In this document: piece by piece, positions 1-7,991 of the stretch
Layout: every line of letters begins with the position of its first letter
Numbering within the stretch: position 1 is the stretch's first letter
NCBI GenBank assembly: GCA_001304015.1
Contig: LJUY01000005.1
Coordinates: 24,072-88,071 of the forward strand
Direction of reading: 5' to 3'
From: a candidate division Zixibacteria bacterium SM23_81
GTDB taxonomy: Bacteria > SM23-81
DNA length: 64,000 nucleotides
Made by a program: the position numbers and the translations under genes
Notes under the pieces: model-generated
Told to the model about the DNA's origin: nothing
Databases searched by the model: none
What the model saw: the letters and a program-made list of their open reading frames with translations, nothing else

Positions 1-1014
1 CTCATTGCTCATCTCGCCATTTTCTTGGAGCTGACGACGAATACCGGAATTCACATCTGCTTTAACCATCTGTTGGGCGACGGCGATGGCATTTCTGATT
101 GCCCTGGCAGAGGAACCCCCGTGACAGATGATACACGCACCATTAACGCCCAAAAGGGGTGCACCGCCATACTCAGCATAATCCAGTTCCCGTCTAAAGG
201 CTAACAGGGCCGGCATCAAGAGATGAGTGCCCAGGCGATAGCGGAGTCTGGCCATGACATATCGTTTCAGCTGAGCCGTCAAGAGACCATCGATGCTCTC
301 GGCGAATTTCAACATGACGTTACCCACAAACCCCTCGCAGACCACAACATCCACATTCCCGCGGAGGATATCACGCCCTTCAATATTGCCCACGAAGTTG
401 AGAGAACTCTGCGAGAGCATCTGATGGGCCAATATGGTGGGCTCGTTGCCCTTGGAGCTCTCCTCCCCAATGCTCAACAAGCCCACTTTCGGCCGTCGGC
501 GGCGCAGGATATAGCTCGCATAGGTAGAACCCATGACCCCAAATTGATAAAGATGCAAAGCCTTACAACTGGCATTAGCTCCCACATCCAATACCACCGC
601 CGTGTCCCGCTCGGTGGGAAAAAAAGAGGCGATGGCGGGTCTACTCACACCCTCTAACCGTCCCAATTCCACCAGCGCCGCCGCCATAATCGCCCCTGTG
701 TTTCCAGCGCTCACGATGGCATCGGCTCGCCCCGTTTTCACCAGATCCACGGCCACCATGATGGAAGAATCTCGTTTTTTGCGCAAGGCAATAGCGGGGG
801 TTTCGTCCATGGCCACCACCTCTGGCGCGTGGACCACCGAAATGGGCAATCCCCTTGGCATGAAACGGCTCTGCAGATTTTTCTCGATGATGGCTTTCTG
901 ACCTACCAGGAGGATCTCCGTGCCTTCTTGGACGAGACCGGCCGCCTGGACCACACCTTCCACTATGGGATGTGGGGTGCTGCCTCCTCCCATGGCATCG
1001 ATAGCGATCTTCAT
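1..1014 (-). CDS. plsX: Phosphate acyltransferase PlsX (3' end outside window)
   Basis: Peripheral enzyme that makes acyl-phosphate from acyl-ACP for the first step of phospholipid synthesis. Translation from the ATG at 1014 opens with MKIAIDAMGG, the family's N-terminal signature. SAGNTGAIMAAAL follows near residue 110, then VVLDVGANA, and VCEGFVGNVMLK in the C-terminal half. About 338 codons are present and the frame is still open at base 1, so only a short C-terminal stretch is missing (PlsX is usually 330-350 residues). The start follows rpmF by 15 bases, the usual rpmF-plsX arrangement, so the two are probably co-transcribed with the DUF177 gene. A run of seven A at 619-625 is read in frame. 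Confidence 0.95.
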   Translation of the reverse strand, partial: MKIAIDAMGGGSTPHPIVEGVVQAAGLVQEGTEILLVGQKAIIEKNLQSRFMPRGLPISVVHAPEVVAMDETPAIALRKKRDSSIMVAVDLVKTGRADAIVSAGNTGAIMAAALVELGRLEGVSRPAIASFFPTERDTAVVLDVGANASCKALHLYQFGVMGSTYASYILRRRRPKVGLLSIGEESSKGNEPTILAHQMLSQSSLNFVGNIEGRDILRGNVDVVVCEGFVGNVMLKFAESIDGLLTAQLKRYVMARLRYRLGTHLLMPALLAFRRELDYAEYGGAPLLGVNGACIICHGGSSARAIRNAIAVAQQMVKADVNSGIRRQLQENGEMSNE

Positions 1015-1029
1015 GGGTTCTTCTCGTGA

Positions 1030-1212
1030 TTACTTCGCTTTGGGAGCCACGGCCTCCCGCTCGTTGTAATACCCGCAATGAGGACAGGCCCGATGTGGCA
1101 TTTTGGGCTGATGACAATGGGGACACGGGGTTAATGGGGGAGAGGACAATTTCCAATGCGTCCTCCTTTTATCCCGCCTGGATTTGGAAACTTTTCTTTT
1201 AGGAACAGCCAC
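1030..1212 (-). CDS. rpmF: 50S ribosomal protein L32
   Basis: 60-residue ribosomal protein of the large subunit. The GTG start at 1212 is chosen because it gives the canonical N-terminus (M)AVPKRKVSKSRRDKRR and has GGAG six bases upstream. A zinc-ribbon version: CPHCHQPKMPHRACPHCGYY carries two CxxC pairs, so this is the zinc-binding form rather than the Cys-free paralogue. The gene start overlaps the end of the DUF177 gene by 14 bases, which suggests translational coupling. DUF177-rpmF-plsX is the widespread bacterial order. Confidence 0.95.
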   Translation of the reverse strand: MAVPKRKVSKSRRDKRRTHWKLSSPPLTPCPHCHQPKMPHRACPHCGYYNEREAVAPKAK

Positions 1213-1735
1213 TTCCCTCTCCTTTAGACTTGTTGGGAAATAACTTCTGAAGGCCCGACCAGCGGGGATCCTCAACCTTCATGTGGCACTGGCATCTGCT
1301 CTGGTTCAAGTTCGTGCCGCAATGCGGGCACAGTCCCCGACAATCTTCCCGACAAAGGGGCTTTTCCGGGATGGACAGCAGAATGGTCTGGCGAATTTCT
1401 TCTGAAACGTCCACTTCCTTGGCTCCCGGCGGAATGATCTTGACCTCGTGTTCACTGTCCTCCGGGGCTGGCCCTTGGGAGAAGGTCAACAGAATGGTCA
1501 TTTCTCCTGAGATCTCCCATTCCACGGTCTCCAGACAGCGACTGCACTCTAATTCCGCGATGGCCTTCACCTCTGCCTGACAAACGATTTGATCGGCCAC
1601 CTTTTGAAGGGTGAACTGGACACCTACGGGTTTCGTGAAATGGAGGTTTTCCTCTTCCAGACCCAAGGAGCTGGCCGGTTCTTGTAGAAACTGCCTATGG
1701 ATTCCCTTGGAAAGATCCGTGATTCGAATATGCAT
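1199..1735 (-). CDS. DUF177 / YceD family protein
   Basis: 178 residues starting at the ATG at 1735 (MHIRITDL), with GGGAG seven bases upstream. Family members are encoded next to rpmF and are implicated in 23S rRNA accumulation; the molecular function is not settled. The middle shows the typical LECSRCLE motif. The C-terminus has a second cysteine cluster (CREDCRGLCPHCGTNL, then CQCH), which looks metal-binding. The gene heads the rpmF-plsX operon, behind a good promoter at 1749-1776. Confidence 0.9.
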   Translation of the reverse strand: MHIRITDLSKGIHRQFLQEPASSLGLEEENLHFTKPVGVQFTLQKVADQIVCQAEVKAIAELECSRCLETVEWEISGEMTILLTFSQGPAPEDSEHEVKIIPPGAKEVDVSEEIRQTILLSIPEKPLCREDCRGLCPHCGTNLNQSRCQCHMKVEDPRWSGLQKLFPNKSKGEGSGCS

Positions 1736-1748
1736 GAAAGACTCCCAC

Positions 1749-1776
1749 AATATATCGATGGTAGCTCAAATGTCAA
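1749..1776 (-). promoter_or_regulatory. Sigma-70-like promoter of the DUF177-rpmF-plsX operon
   Basis: TTGACA at 1776-1771, 16-base spacer, TATATT at 1754-1749. Only 13 bases separate the -10 box from the ATG at 1735, so a transcript starting about seven bases past the -10 box would have an extremely short leader and would lose part of the apparent ribosome binding site. Confidence 0.65.
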
Positions 1777-1802
1777 GTGTTTTCCTAGGCCTTTTGGAAT
1801 CC

Positions 1803-1823
1803 TTGAACAACTGCCTTGTTCAA
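1803..1823 (-). terminator. Hairpin at the end of the nfnB-like gene
   Basis: Perfect 8-bp inverted repeat (TTGAACAA, 5-base loop, TTGTTCAA) overlapping the stop codon of the gltD/nfnB-like gene at 1820. There is no clear T run after it on the minus strand, so it could be a weak terminator or an RNA-stability element. Confidence 0.35.
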
Positions 1824-3232
1824 GCACTCCTTTTGCCTCGCAGGTAGACATCGATGGCCCTGGCCGTATTACGACCGGCCCCCATGGCCAGAATAACGGT
1901 CGCCGCCCCGGTGACGATGTCTCCCCCAGCGTAGACCCCCTCCTTGCTGGTGACTCCTGTTAAGGGATCGGCGACGATGTACCCCCATTTATTGGTTTCC
2001 AAACCAGAGGTGGTGGCAGCCACCAGCGGGTTGGCCCCCTGCCCAATGGCCACTATCACCTGGTCAACATCCATGACGAACTCAGAGCCCTTTATGGGGA
2101 CAGGCCGGCGACGCCCTGACTCATCCGGTGACCCCAATTCCATCCGGACGCACTCCATTCCCTTCACCCACCCCTGTTCGTTCCCCTGAATGGATATTGG
2201 ATTGGTCAACAACTTGAATTCGATGCCCTCTTCCTCCGCGTTCTCGATCTCCTCCTCCCGGGCCGGCATCTCTGCCCGCGAGCGACGATACACACAGGTG
2301 ACTTTCTCGGCTCCCAGTCGCAGGGCTGTCCGAAGAGAATCCATGGCCACGTTTCCGCCACCCACCACAGCCACCCTTCGGCCCATTTTGATAGGGGTAT
2401 CGTACTCAGGAAACTGGAAGGCTTTCATCAAGTTGGAGCGTGTGAGAAATTCATTGGCCGAATAGACCCCATTATAGTTTTCTCCGGGAATGTTCATAAA
2501 ATAGGGCAAACCTGCCCCGTTGCCCAGAAAGACCGCATCGTATCCGCTGTTCAGGAACTCGTCCACGGTCTGTGTCTGGCCAACGACGAAACTCAGTTTC
2601 AGCTCTACTCCCAGGCTCGTGATGTAGTCTACCTCTCTCTTGACGATGACCTTCGGCAGTCTAAATTCTGGGATGCCGTAGATCAGAACGCCGCCCGGTT
2701 CGTGTAGGGCTTCGAAGATGGTTACGCCGTGCCCCAGCTTGGCCAGGTCGCCAGCAACGGTGAGCCCGGCTGGCCCGGCCCCCACCACGGCAACTTTTTT
2801 TCCTGTGGAAGGAGCTCTTGGGGGAATCTCTACAGCCTGATGCTGAGCCTCATAATCAGCCACGAAACGCTCTAATCGGCCAATGGCCACCGCCGCGCCC
2901 TTCTTGGCCAGAATACAGAGCTTCTCGCACTGATCCTCCTGGGGACAAACCCGACCGCATATGGCCGGCAAACTGTTGGTCTCCTTGATGACCCGAGCCC
3001 CCCCGATGAAGTCTCCCTCCTGGATGCGCCCAATAAAGCCTGGGATATCCACCTCCACCGGACAGCCGGCGACGCAGCGGGGCTTTTTACACCCCAGGCA
3101 ACGATCCGCCTCCCGCTTGGCTTGATCGACGCTGTATCCTAAGGCCACCTCGTCGAAGTTATGAGCCCGTAAATGAGGATCTTGGCGAGGGATAGGCTCT
3201 CTTTTCAAATTCAGCTTCTTTTTCTCAGCCAA
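1820..3232 (-). CDS. nfnB: NfnB/SudA-type NADPH oxidoreductase (GltD family)
   Basis: 470 residues. N-terminal Fe-S domain (CLGCKKPRCVAGCPVEVDI, then CGRVCPQEDQCEKLC), an FAD Rossmann motif (VVGAGPAGLTVAG near residue 150) and an NADPH Rossmann motif (VVGGGNVAMDSLRTAL near residue 290). The C-terminal YAGGDIVTG motif is also typical. The same fold serves as the small subunit of glutamate synthase, but no glutamate synthase large subunit is present. The next gene upstream encodes a ferredoxin-NADP reductase-like subunit, the arrangement of NfnAB / sulfide dehydrogenase. The inferred role is electron-bifurcating transhydrogenation between NADH, NADPH and ferredoxin, or sulfur/polysulfide reduction. 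Length matches NfnB (about 470). Confidence 0.85.
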   Translation of the reverse strand: MAEKKKLNLKREPIPRQDPHLRAHNFDEVALGYSVDQAKREADRCLGCKKPRCVAGCPVEVDIPGFIGRIQEGDFIGGARVIKETNSLPAICGRVCPQEDQCEKLCILAKKGAAVAIGRLERFVADYEAQHQAVEIPPRAPSTGKKVAVVGAGPAGLTVAGDLAKLGHGVTIFEALHEPGGVLIYGIPEFRLPKVIVKREVDYITSLGVELKLSFVVGQTQTVDEFLNSGYDAVFLGNGAGLPYFMNIPGENYNGVYSANEFLTRSNLMKAFQFPEYDTPIKMGRRVAVVGGGNVAMDSLRTALRLGAEKVTCVYRRSRAEMPAREEEIENAEEEGIEFKLLTNPISIQGNEQGWVKGMECVRMELGSPDESGRRRPVPIKGSEFVMDVDQVIVAIGQGANPLVAATTSGLETNKWGYIVADPLTGVTSKEGVYAGGDIVTGAATVILAMGAGRNTARAIDVYLRGKRSA

Positions 3233-3271
3233 CCTCTTTTCCCACTGACGACGTGGCGCAGTCTCCTGCCA

Positions 3272-4171
3272 CTACCGAGCCTCAGCCTTTTGTTCCAGAA
3301 CTTCCATGGCCTGCTGTTCCTCGGGAAGGTACATCCGCAGTCGGGCCATGAGCAAATCAAAATCTACCTGGTGACCGTCGAACTCTGGCCCATCCACGCA
3401 GACGAATTTGGTCTTTCCACCCACCTCCACCCGACAGGCGCCGCACATACCGGTGGCATCCACCATGATGGAGTTTAGGCTGACGACGGTTGGAATATGA
3501 TAGTTCTTGGTCAAATCGCAAACGGCCTTCATCATGATGGCCGGTCCTATGGCCACCACCAGGTCCACGCGAGGGCCGTCCTGGAGCACCTTGGCCAGCT
3601 CATCGGTCACGAAGCCATGCCTTCCATAAGAGCCGTCATCGGTTGTCACAAAGAGCTCATCGCTCACTGCCCGATTCTCTTCCTCCAGAACGAGAAGATC
3701 TTTCGTCCGAGCACCGATGATGGAGATGACCCGGTTGCCGGCCGCCTTCATGGCCTGGGCAATAGGATAGACCACAGCATTGCCCACTCCGCCGCCAACG
3801 CAGACAACCCTCCCAAAGTTCTCGATCTCTGTGGGCTTGCCCAGAGGCCCCACCACATCCCACAATTTGTCCCCCTCCCGCAACATTCCCATCCTCTTGG
3901 TGGTGGCACCCACCTCCTGGACCACCAGAGTGATGGTTCCCCCCTGAGGATCTGAATCGGCGATGGTCAGAGGTATGCGCTCTCCCCTCTCATCTAGGCG
4001 AACGACCACGAACTGTCCTGCCTTTCGCTTTTTGGCGATGAGGGGTGATTTCACTTTGTACAGCTTGATCTCCGGCGAAAGGGAGCGCATCAACACGATC
4101 TCGTTCAAGGGCCCATGACCATTTCTTTCCAATGGTGTCCTCTCGCCTTTGCGGCCATCTCCATTTTTCAT
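3272..4171 (-). CDS. nfnA: NfnA/SudB-type ferredoxin-NADP+ reductase subunit
   Basis: 299 residues from the ATG at 4171, chosen for its GGAGAG ribosome site; an open frame continues further upstream without family similarity. FAD/NAD-binding FNR-like fold: RIPLTIADSDPQGG (flavin site), CVGGGVGNAVVYPIAQA (NAD site), and a C-terminal Fe-S motif DATGMCGACRVEVGGKTKFVC that binds a [2Fe-2S] cluster in this family. It lies 39 bases before the GltD-like gene, so the two form the standard two-subunit enzyme. The first 30 residues or so are not conserved, and a start near the LNEIVLMRSL segment is also possible. Confidence 0.85.
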   Translation of the reverse strand: MKNGDGRKGERTPLERNGHGPLNEIVLMRSLSPEIKLYKVKSPLIAKKRKAGQFVVVRLDERGERIPLTIADSDPQGGTITLVVQEVGATTKRMGMLREGDKLWDVVGPLGKPTEIENFGRVVCVGGGVGNAVVYPIAQAMKAAGNRVISIIGARTKDLLVLEEENRAVSDELFVTTDDGSYGRHGFVTDELAKVLQDGPRVDLVVAIGPAIMMKAVCDLTKNYHIPTVVSLNSIMVDATGMCGACRVEVGGKTKFVCVDGPEFDGHQVDFDLLMARLRMYLPEEQQAMEVLEQKAEAR

Positions 4172-4383
4172 CAAATACTCTCTCCGGACACTGAGCAAAT
4201 ATGGCCAGCTTAGAAATTCCCTCTGTTGCTGCTCTTGGACACAGCCCAAAATCCCTGTGAAGTCGGAGGTCCCGGCCCATCCTGTGGCCGAGACCCCCAA
4301 GAGGAACGGCATTTATCAGCCAGTCCCTTGCGCGACACAGCCTTACTTCACAGAAATGCACTGAAGAAACGCTGAAGATTCTC

Positions 4384-5634
4384 TCAAGTCTTCATGTTCT
4401 CTATAATGGCGCTCCCAAACTCGGAGGTCTTGATGGGTGGCACGTCGCCCATCAGCCGGGCCAGATCGTAGGTTACTTTTTTCTGTTTAATGGCCAGCCC
4501 CATGGCCTCGTTGATCAAATCAGCCGCCTCCTGCCAGCCAAGATATTCCAACATCATGACCCCGGAAAGGATCAGAGAGCCGGGATTCACCTTGTCCATT
4601 CCTGCATACTTGGGAGCAGTGCCATGAGTGGCCTCGAACAGGGCCACGTAATCTCCAATATTTGCCCCTGGAGCCAGGCCCAGGCCCCCGATCTGGGCGG
4701 CACAGGCGTCGGAAAGATAGTCGCCGTTCAGATTGGGCAATGCCACGACGCTGTACTCGTCGGTCCTGGTCAGGACCTGCTGGAACATGCTGTCGGCGAT
4801 CCGATCCTTGATCAAGATTTTGCCCGCAGGCATCTGGCCGTCGTGTCTCTCCCACAGCTCTTGCTCGGCTACAGTCACATCGCCAAACTCCTCACGGGCC
4901 AACTCATATCCCCAGTCCCGAAAGGCCCCCTCGGTGAACTTCATGATGTTGCCCTTGTGCACCAATGTGACGGACGGCAGCTTGCGATCGAGAGCGTATT
5001 GGATAGCCTTGCGCACCAAACGTTTTGTGCCCGTGATGCTGATGGGTTTGATGCCAATCCCGGAATCCTCCCGGATGCTCACCCCGAATTGATCCCCCAG
5101 GAGGGCGATGAGCTTCCTGGCCTCATCGGTTCCCTCCTTCCACTCTATACCAGCATACACGTCCTCGGTGTTCTCCCGAAAGATGACCACGTTCATCCGC
5201 TCCGGATGAACCACCGGTGAGGGCACTCCCTCGAAGTACTTGACGGGACGCACACAGGCATACAAGTTGAGCCGCTGGCGCATGGTCACGTTGAGGCTTC
5301 GATACCCGCCGCCAACGGGCGTCGTCAGGGGCCCCTTGATGGCCACGATGAAGTGCTCGATGGCCCGAACGGTGTCCTCGGGCAGCACCTCGCCATACTT
5401 TTCCGCAGCCTTATCCCCGGCGAACAGCTCGAACCAGATGATGCGGCGCTTGCCACCATATGCCTTCTCGACGGCGGCATCCCAGACCCTTTTCGAAGCC
5501 CTCATGATGTCCGGGCCGATGCCATCTCCTTCGATGAATGGGATGATGGGCGTATCAGTGACCACCAACTTCTCCTCAGAAATCTTAATTTTATCACCCT
5601 TGGCCGGCGTTTGAAGTTTGTCGAACTGAATCAT
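4384..5634 (-). CDS. icd: Isocitrate dehydrogenase (NADP-type)
   Basis: 416 residues, full length. Converts isocitrate to 2-oxoglutarate and CO2. Recognisable motifs are [16 protein letters not shown] at the N-terminus, [20 protein letters not shown] (substrate serine and arginines), [32 protein letters not shown], and [10 protein letters not shown] followed by [13 protein letters not shown]. The serine-arginine segment distinguishes it from isopropylmalate dehydrogenase. It lies next to the two-subunit aconitase-like genes and near citrate synthase, so these three steps of the cycle cluster. Leader 5635-5751 holds only a small hairpin. Confidence 0.95.
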   Translation of the reverse strand: MIQFDKLQTPAKGDKIKISEEKLVVTDTPIIPFIEGDGIGPDIMRASKRVWDAAVEKAYGGKRRIIWFELFAGDKAAEKYGEVLPEDTVRAIEHFIVAIKGPLTTPVGGGYRSLNVTMRQRLNLYACVRPVKYFEGVPSPVVHPERMNVVIFRENTEDVYAGIEWKEGTDEARKLIALLGDQFGVSIREDSGIGIKPISITGTKRLVRKAIQYALDRKLPSVTLVHKGNIMKFTEGAFRDWGYELAREEFGDVTVAEQELWERHDGQMPAGKILIKDRIADSMFQQVLTRTDEYSVVALPNLNGDYLSDACAAQIGGLGLAPGANIGDYVALFEATHGTAPKYAGMDKVNPGSLILSGVMMLEYLGWQEAADLINEAMGLAIKQKKVTYDLARLMGDVPPIKTSEFGSAIIENMKT

Positions 5635-5751
5635 CTTTCCTCCTCACTTAGGGGGCAGAAAAACCTCTGCCATGGAGAATACAAAACCTCCCTGACGAGA
5701 TCGTGCTCTTCGCGAATGTGAAGCCAGAATGGACAAGGATTGAGGAAGGGC

Positions 5752-6252
5752 TCACTCCAGCTTGAAATCCCCATGTTTCTGGATATGAGCCGCCAGCCCG
5801 CCGTCGTTCAGGATGGTGATCATCACCTGAGGTAGAGGCGAGAACTTAAGCTCGATGCCCTTGACAAGGTTTTTGATGGTGCCCTTTGCCAGATCCACCT
5901 CCAGCGCATCTTCCTGATCGATCTTGTCCGTTTCGCAGATGAGCACAGGCAGGCCGACATTGATGGCATTGCGAAAAAATATGCGGGCAAAAGATTTGGC
6001 CAGAACGGCGCTGACACCAGCCAATTTGATAATGGTGGGAGCATGCTCCCGGCTGGAGCCGAGGCCGAAATTATTTCCCCCCACCACAAAGTCTCCTTTG
6101 TTCATCTTACTGGCGAATTTTTGGTCTGCATCCTCCAGAACGTGCTTGGCCAGCTCTGGCAAATTTGATCGCAGATGAAAGTACCTTCCAGGAGCGATGA
6201 GATCGGTGCTGATGTCATCGCCGAATTTCCAGGCTTTTCCTTTCAGTATCAT
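5752..6252 (-). CDS. Aconitase/homoaconitase-type small subunit (LeuD family)
   Basis: 166 residues of the archaeal-type LeuD/homoaconitase small-subunit family (swivel domain). Visible motifs are KFGDDISTDLIAPGRYFHLR, GGNNFGLGSSREHAP and AKSFARIFFRNAINVGLPV. In methanogen enzymes the loop after the PG is YLRT in homoaconitase and YLVY in isopropylmalate dehydratase. Here it reads FHLRS and keeps the arginine that contacts the distal carboxylate. With citrate synthase and isocitrate dehydrogenase nearby and no leuA or leuB, I infer that this serves as aconitase in the TCA cycle. The matching large subunit is encoded at 6681-7934, 428 bases away, an unusually large gap for subunit genes. Confidence 0.85.
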   Translation of the reverse strand: MILKGKAWKFGDDISTDLIAPGRYFHLRSNLPELAKHVLEDADQKFASKMNKGDFVVGGNNFGLGSSREHAPTIIKLAGVSAVLAKSFARIFFRNAINVGLPVLICETDKIDQEDALEVDLAKGTIKNLVKGIELKFSPLPQVMITILNDGGLAAHIQKHGDFKLE

Positions 6253-6280
6253 GCTCGACAGCTCCTGTTAAAAAGACTTG

Positions 6281-6662
6281 GTCGAATCTCGTCTGTCGGA
6301 AACCGGTTAACGGTGTCGAAGCTGGTAACGGTATACGTGGGTCGTCTGTCCTCAATGGAATGAAAAAACCTCTGACCAGGATATCTACGACTTTCGATAT
6401 CCGACAGACCAGGAACGTAACGAGCTTCGAAACCGCCAAACGACTCACGACTCATCTGTCCCTGAGAGATTCCTGCTCCTCTGGCCCCATCCGCAGAGGC
6501 AGGAGCCTCTGTGGGGCATAATTGCTAAAAAGCATTGAAGATTGAAAATTGAAGATGTGAGATGAGCCTCGCTCCCCAACACCAGCTGCCACTGCCAACT
6601 GCCACTCGTCTTTCACTGCCTCCTGCCTTCTGCCTACTAGCAGTTGCAAATCTGCGGGTAAA
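6281..6662 (-). repeat. Degenerate intergenic repeat element between the aconitase subunit genes
   Basis: The 428-base gap contains no gene. Two kinds of repeat are visible. First, 6315-6357 contains TCGAAGCTGGTAACG followed by GTGG-x-TC, also found at 24215-24257; a rough inverted copy (AACGAGCTTCG) lies at 6418-6428, with TCTGTCGG/CCGACAGA flanking, so the element can fold back on itself. Second, 6536-6630 carries short tandem words: TTGAAGATTGAAAATTGAAG and then CTGCCACTGCCAACTGCCAC. Similar words recur at 24181-24345, 43970-44145, 62250-62310 and 63835-63880. Confidence 0.6.
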
Positions 6663-6680
6663 ATAGAAATGTGGAGACCC

Positions 6681-7934
6681 TTAAAAATACTCTCTGGGAT
6701 CGGCGATTTTCCCCTCCAGGGCAGTCGCTGCTGCCGTGGCCGGAGACCCCAAGTAGATGAAAGCCTCGGGATTGCCCATGCGCCCCTTGAAATTGCGGTT
6801 CTGGGTGGCCAAGCAGGCTTCACCATCACCAAGAATTCCCTGATGTACCCCCACGCAGGGCCCGCAGCCCGGCGCCATCATCGCGGCTCCCGCCTGGACG
6901 AAGACGGTGATGTAGCCCATCTCCAAAGCATCCAGGTAGACTTGACGCGAAGCGGGCACCACGATGAGACGCGTCTGGTGATGTCTTTTCTTGCCCCTGA
7001 GAATCTCGGCGGCCACTTTGAGATCTTCCAGACGACCATTCGTGCAGGTGCCGATAAACACCTGGTCGATCTTGACGCCCTTGGCCTGGTCGATACTCCT
7101 GGTGTTATCGACGGTATGGGGAAAAGACACGGTGGGCACCAGTTTGGCGGCATCGAGCTCGATAATCCGTTCGTATTCAGCATCTGGATCTGGCTCTATG
7201 ACGCGAAAATCTTCCCCTCGACCGTTGGCTTCGAGAAAGCGCTTAGTCGTCTCATCGGAGGCGATAAGCCCCGCCTTGGCTCCGGCTTCCACCGCCATGT
7301 TGGAAAGAGTCAACCTCTCCGACATGGGCATCTGTGTGATGGTCTCGCCCACAAATTCCAAGGCTTTGTAAGTTGCTCCATCGGCGCCGATGAGTCCGAT
7401 GAGATGCAGGATAAGGTCTTTGGCGAAAACCCCCTTGGGAAACTTGCCATTTACCGCCACCTTAAAGGTCTCCGGGACGCGCAGCCAGGTTTTTCCCAGA
7501 GCGATGCCGATGGCCACATCCGTGGATCCCATTCCGGTGGCAAAAGCGCCCAGAGCCCCTCCTGTACAGGTGTGAGAATCTGCCCCGATGAGGATATCAC
7601 CAGGCCGAACATAGGTCTCGTTGATGACCTGATGACAGACCCCATCTCCGATATCAGAGAGGACAGCTCCCGTTTTGTGGGCGAACTCCCGCAAGGTCAT
7701 GTGGTCGTTAGACAGCTCTTTACGAGGGCTGGGCGAGGCGTGATCCAGGAACAGAACCGTCCGATCAGGCTGGGCAGCTTTTTCCAGTCCAATCTTCTGC
7801 AACTGCCTCACGGCCAGAGGACCGGTTCCATCTTGCGTCAGGCAGACGTCTACTTTGGCCACCACGATATCCCCGGCCCGGACCTCTTGACCCGCATGCT
7901 GACCGATGATCTTCTCTGCCATCGTCTTTCCCAT
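6681..7934 (-). CDS. Aconitase/homoaconitase-type large subunit (LeuC family)
   Basis: 417 residues from the ATG at 7934 with GGAGGGGAG upstream. Large subunit of the [4Fe-4S] hydro-lyase family, archaeal/homoaconitase type. Motifs: FLDHASPSPRKELSNDH, DSHTCTGGALGAFATGMGS, QVFIGTCTNGRLEDL and APGCGPCVGVHQGILGDGE. The last two hold the cysteines that ligate the cluster. Pairs with the small subunit at 5752-6252. In a neighbourhood of citrate synthase and isocitrate dehydrogenase the likely reaction is citrate-isocitrate isomerisation. 3-isopropylmalate dehydratase remains the alternative. Confidence 0.88.
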   Translation of the reverse strand: MGKTMAEKIIGQHAGQEVRAGDIVVAKVDVCLTQDGTGPLAVRQLQKIGLEKAAQPDRTVLFLDHASPSPRKELSNDHMTLREFAHKTGAVLSDIGDGVCHQVINETYVRPGDILIGADSHTCTGGALGAFATGMGSTDVAIGIALGKTWLRVPETFKVAVNGKFPKGVFAKDLILHLIGLIGADGATYKALEFVGETITQMPMSERLTLSNMAVEAGAKAGLIASDETTKRFLEANGRGEDFRVIEPDPDAEYERIIELDAAKLVPTVSFPHTVDNTRSIDQAKGVKIDQVFIGTCTNGRLEDLKVAAEILRGKKRHHQTRLIVVPASRQVYLDALEMGYITVFVQAGAAMMAPGCGPCVGVHQGILGDGEACLATQNRNFKGRMGNPEAFIYLGSPATAAATALEGKIADPREYF

Positions 7935-7991
7935 AATGACTCCCCTCCAGAACTGTCTGAGCGAAACTGCCCCTTGAGACAAGAGATGGTG

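Noticed and set aside
600-640. Apparent frameshift in plsX at a run of A
   Set aside because: Counting the run as seven A keeps the frame, and the protein continues into the conserved VVLDVGANA motif.
1820-3232. Glutamate synthase small subunit
   Set aside because: No large subunit gene is present, and the FNR-like partner directly upstream fits the Nfn/sulfide dehydrogenase pair better.
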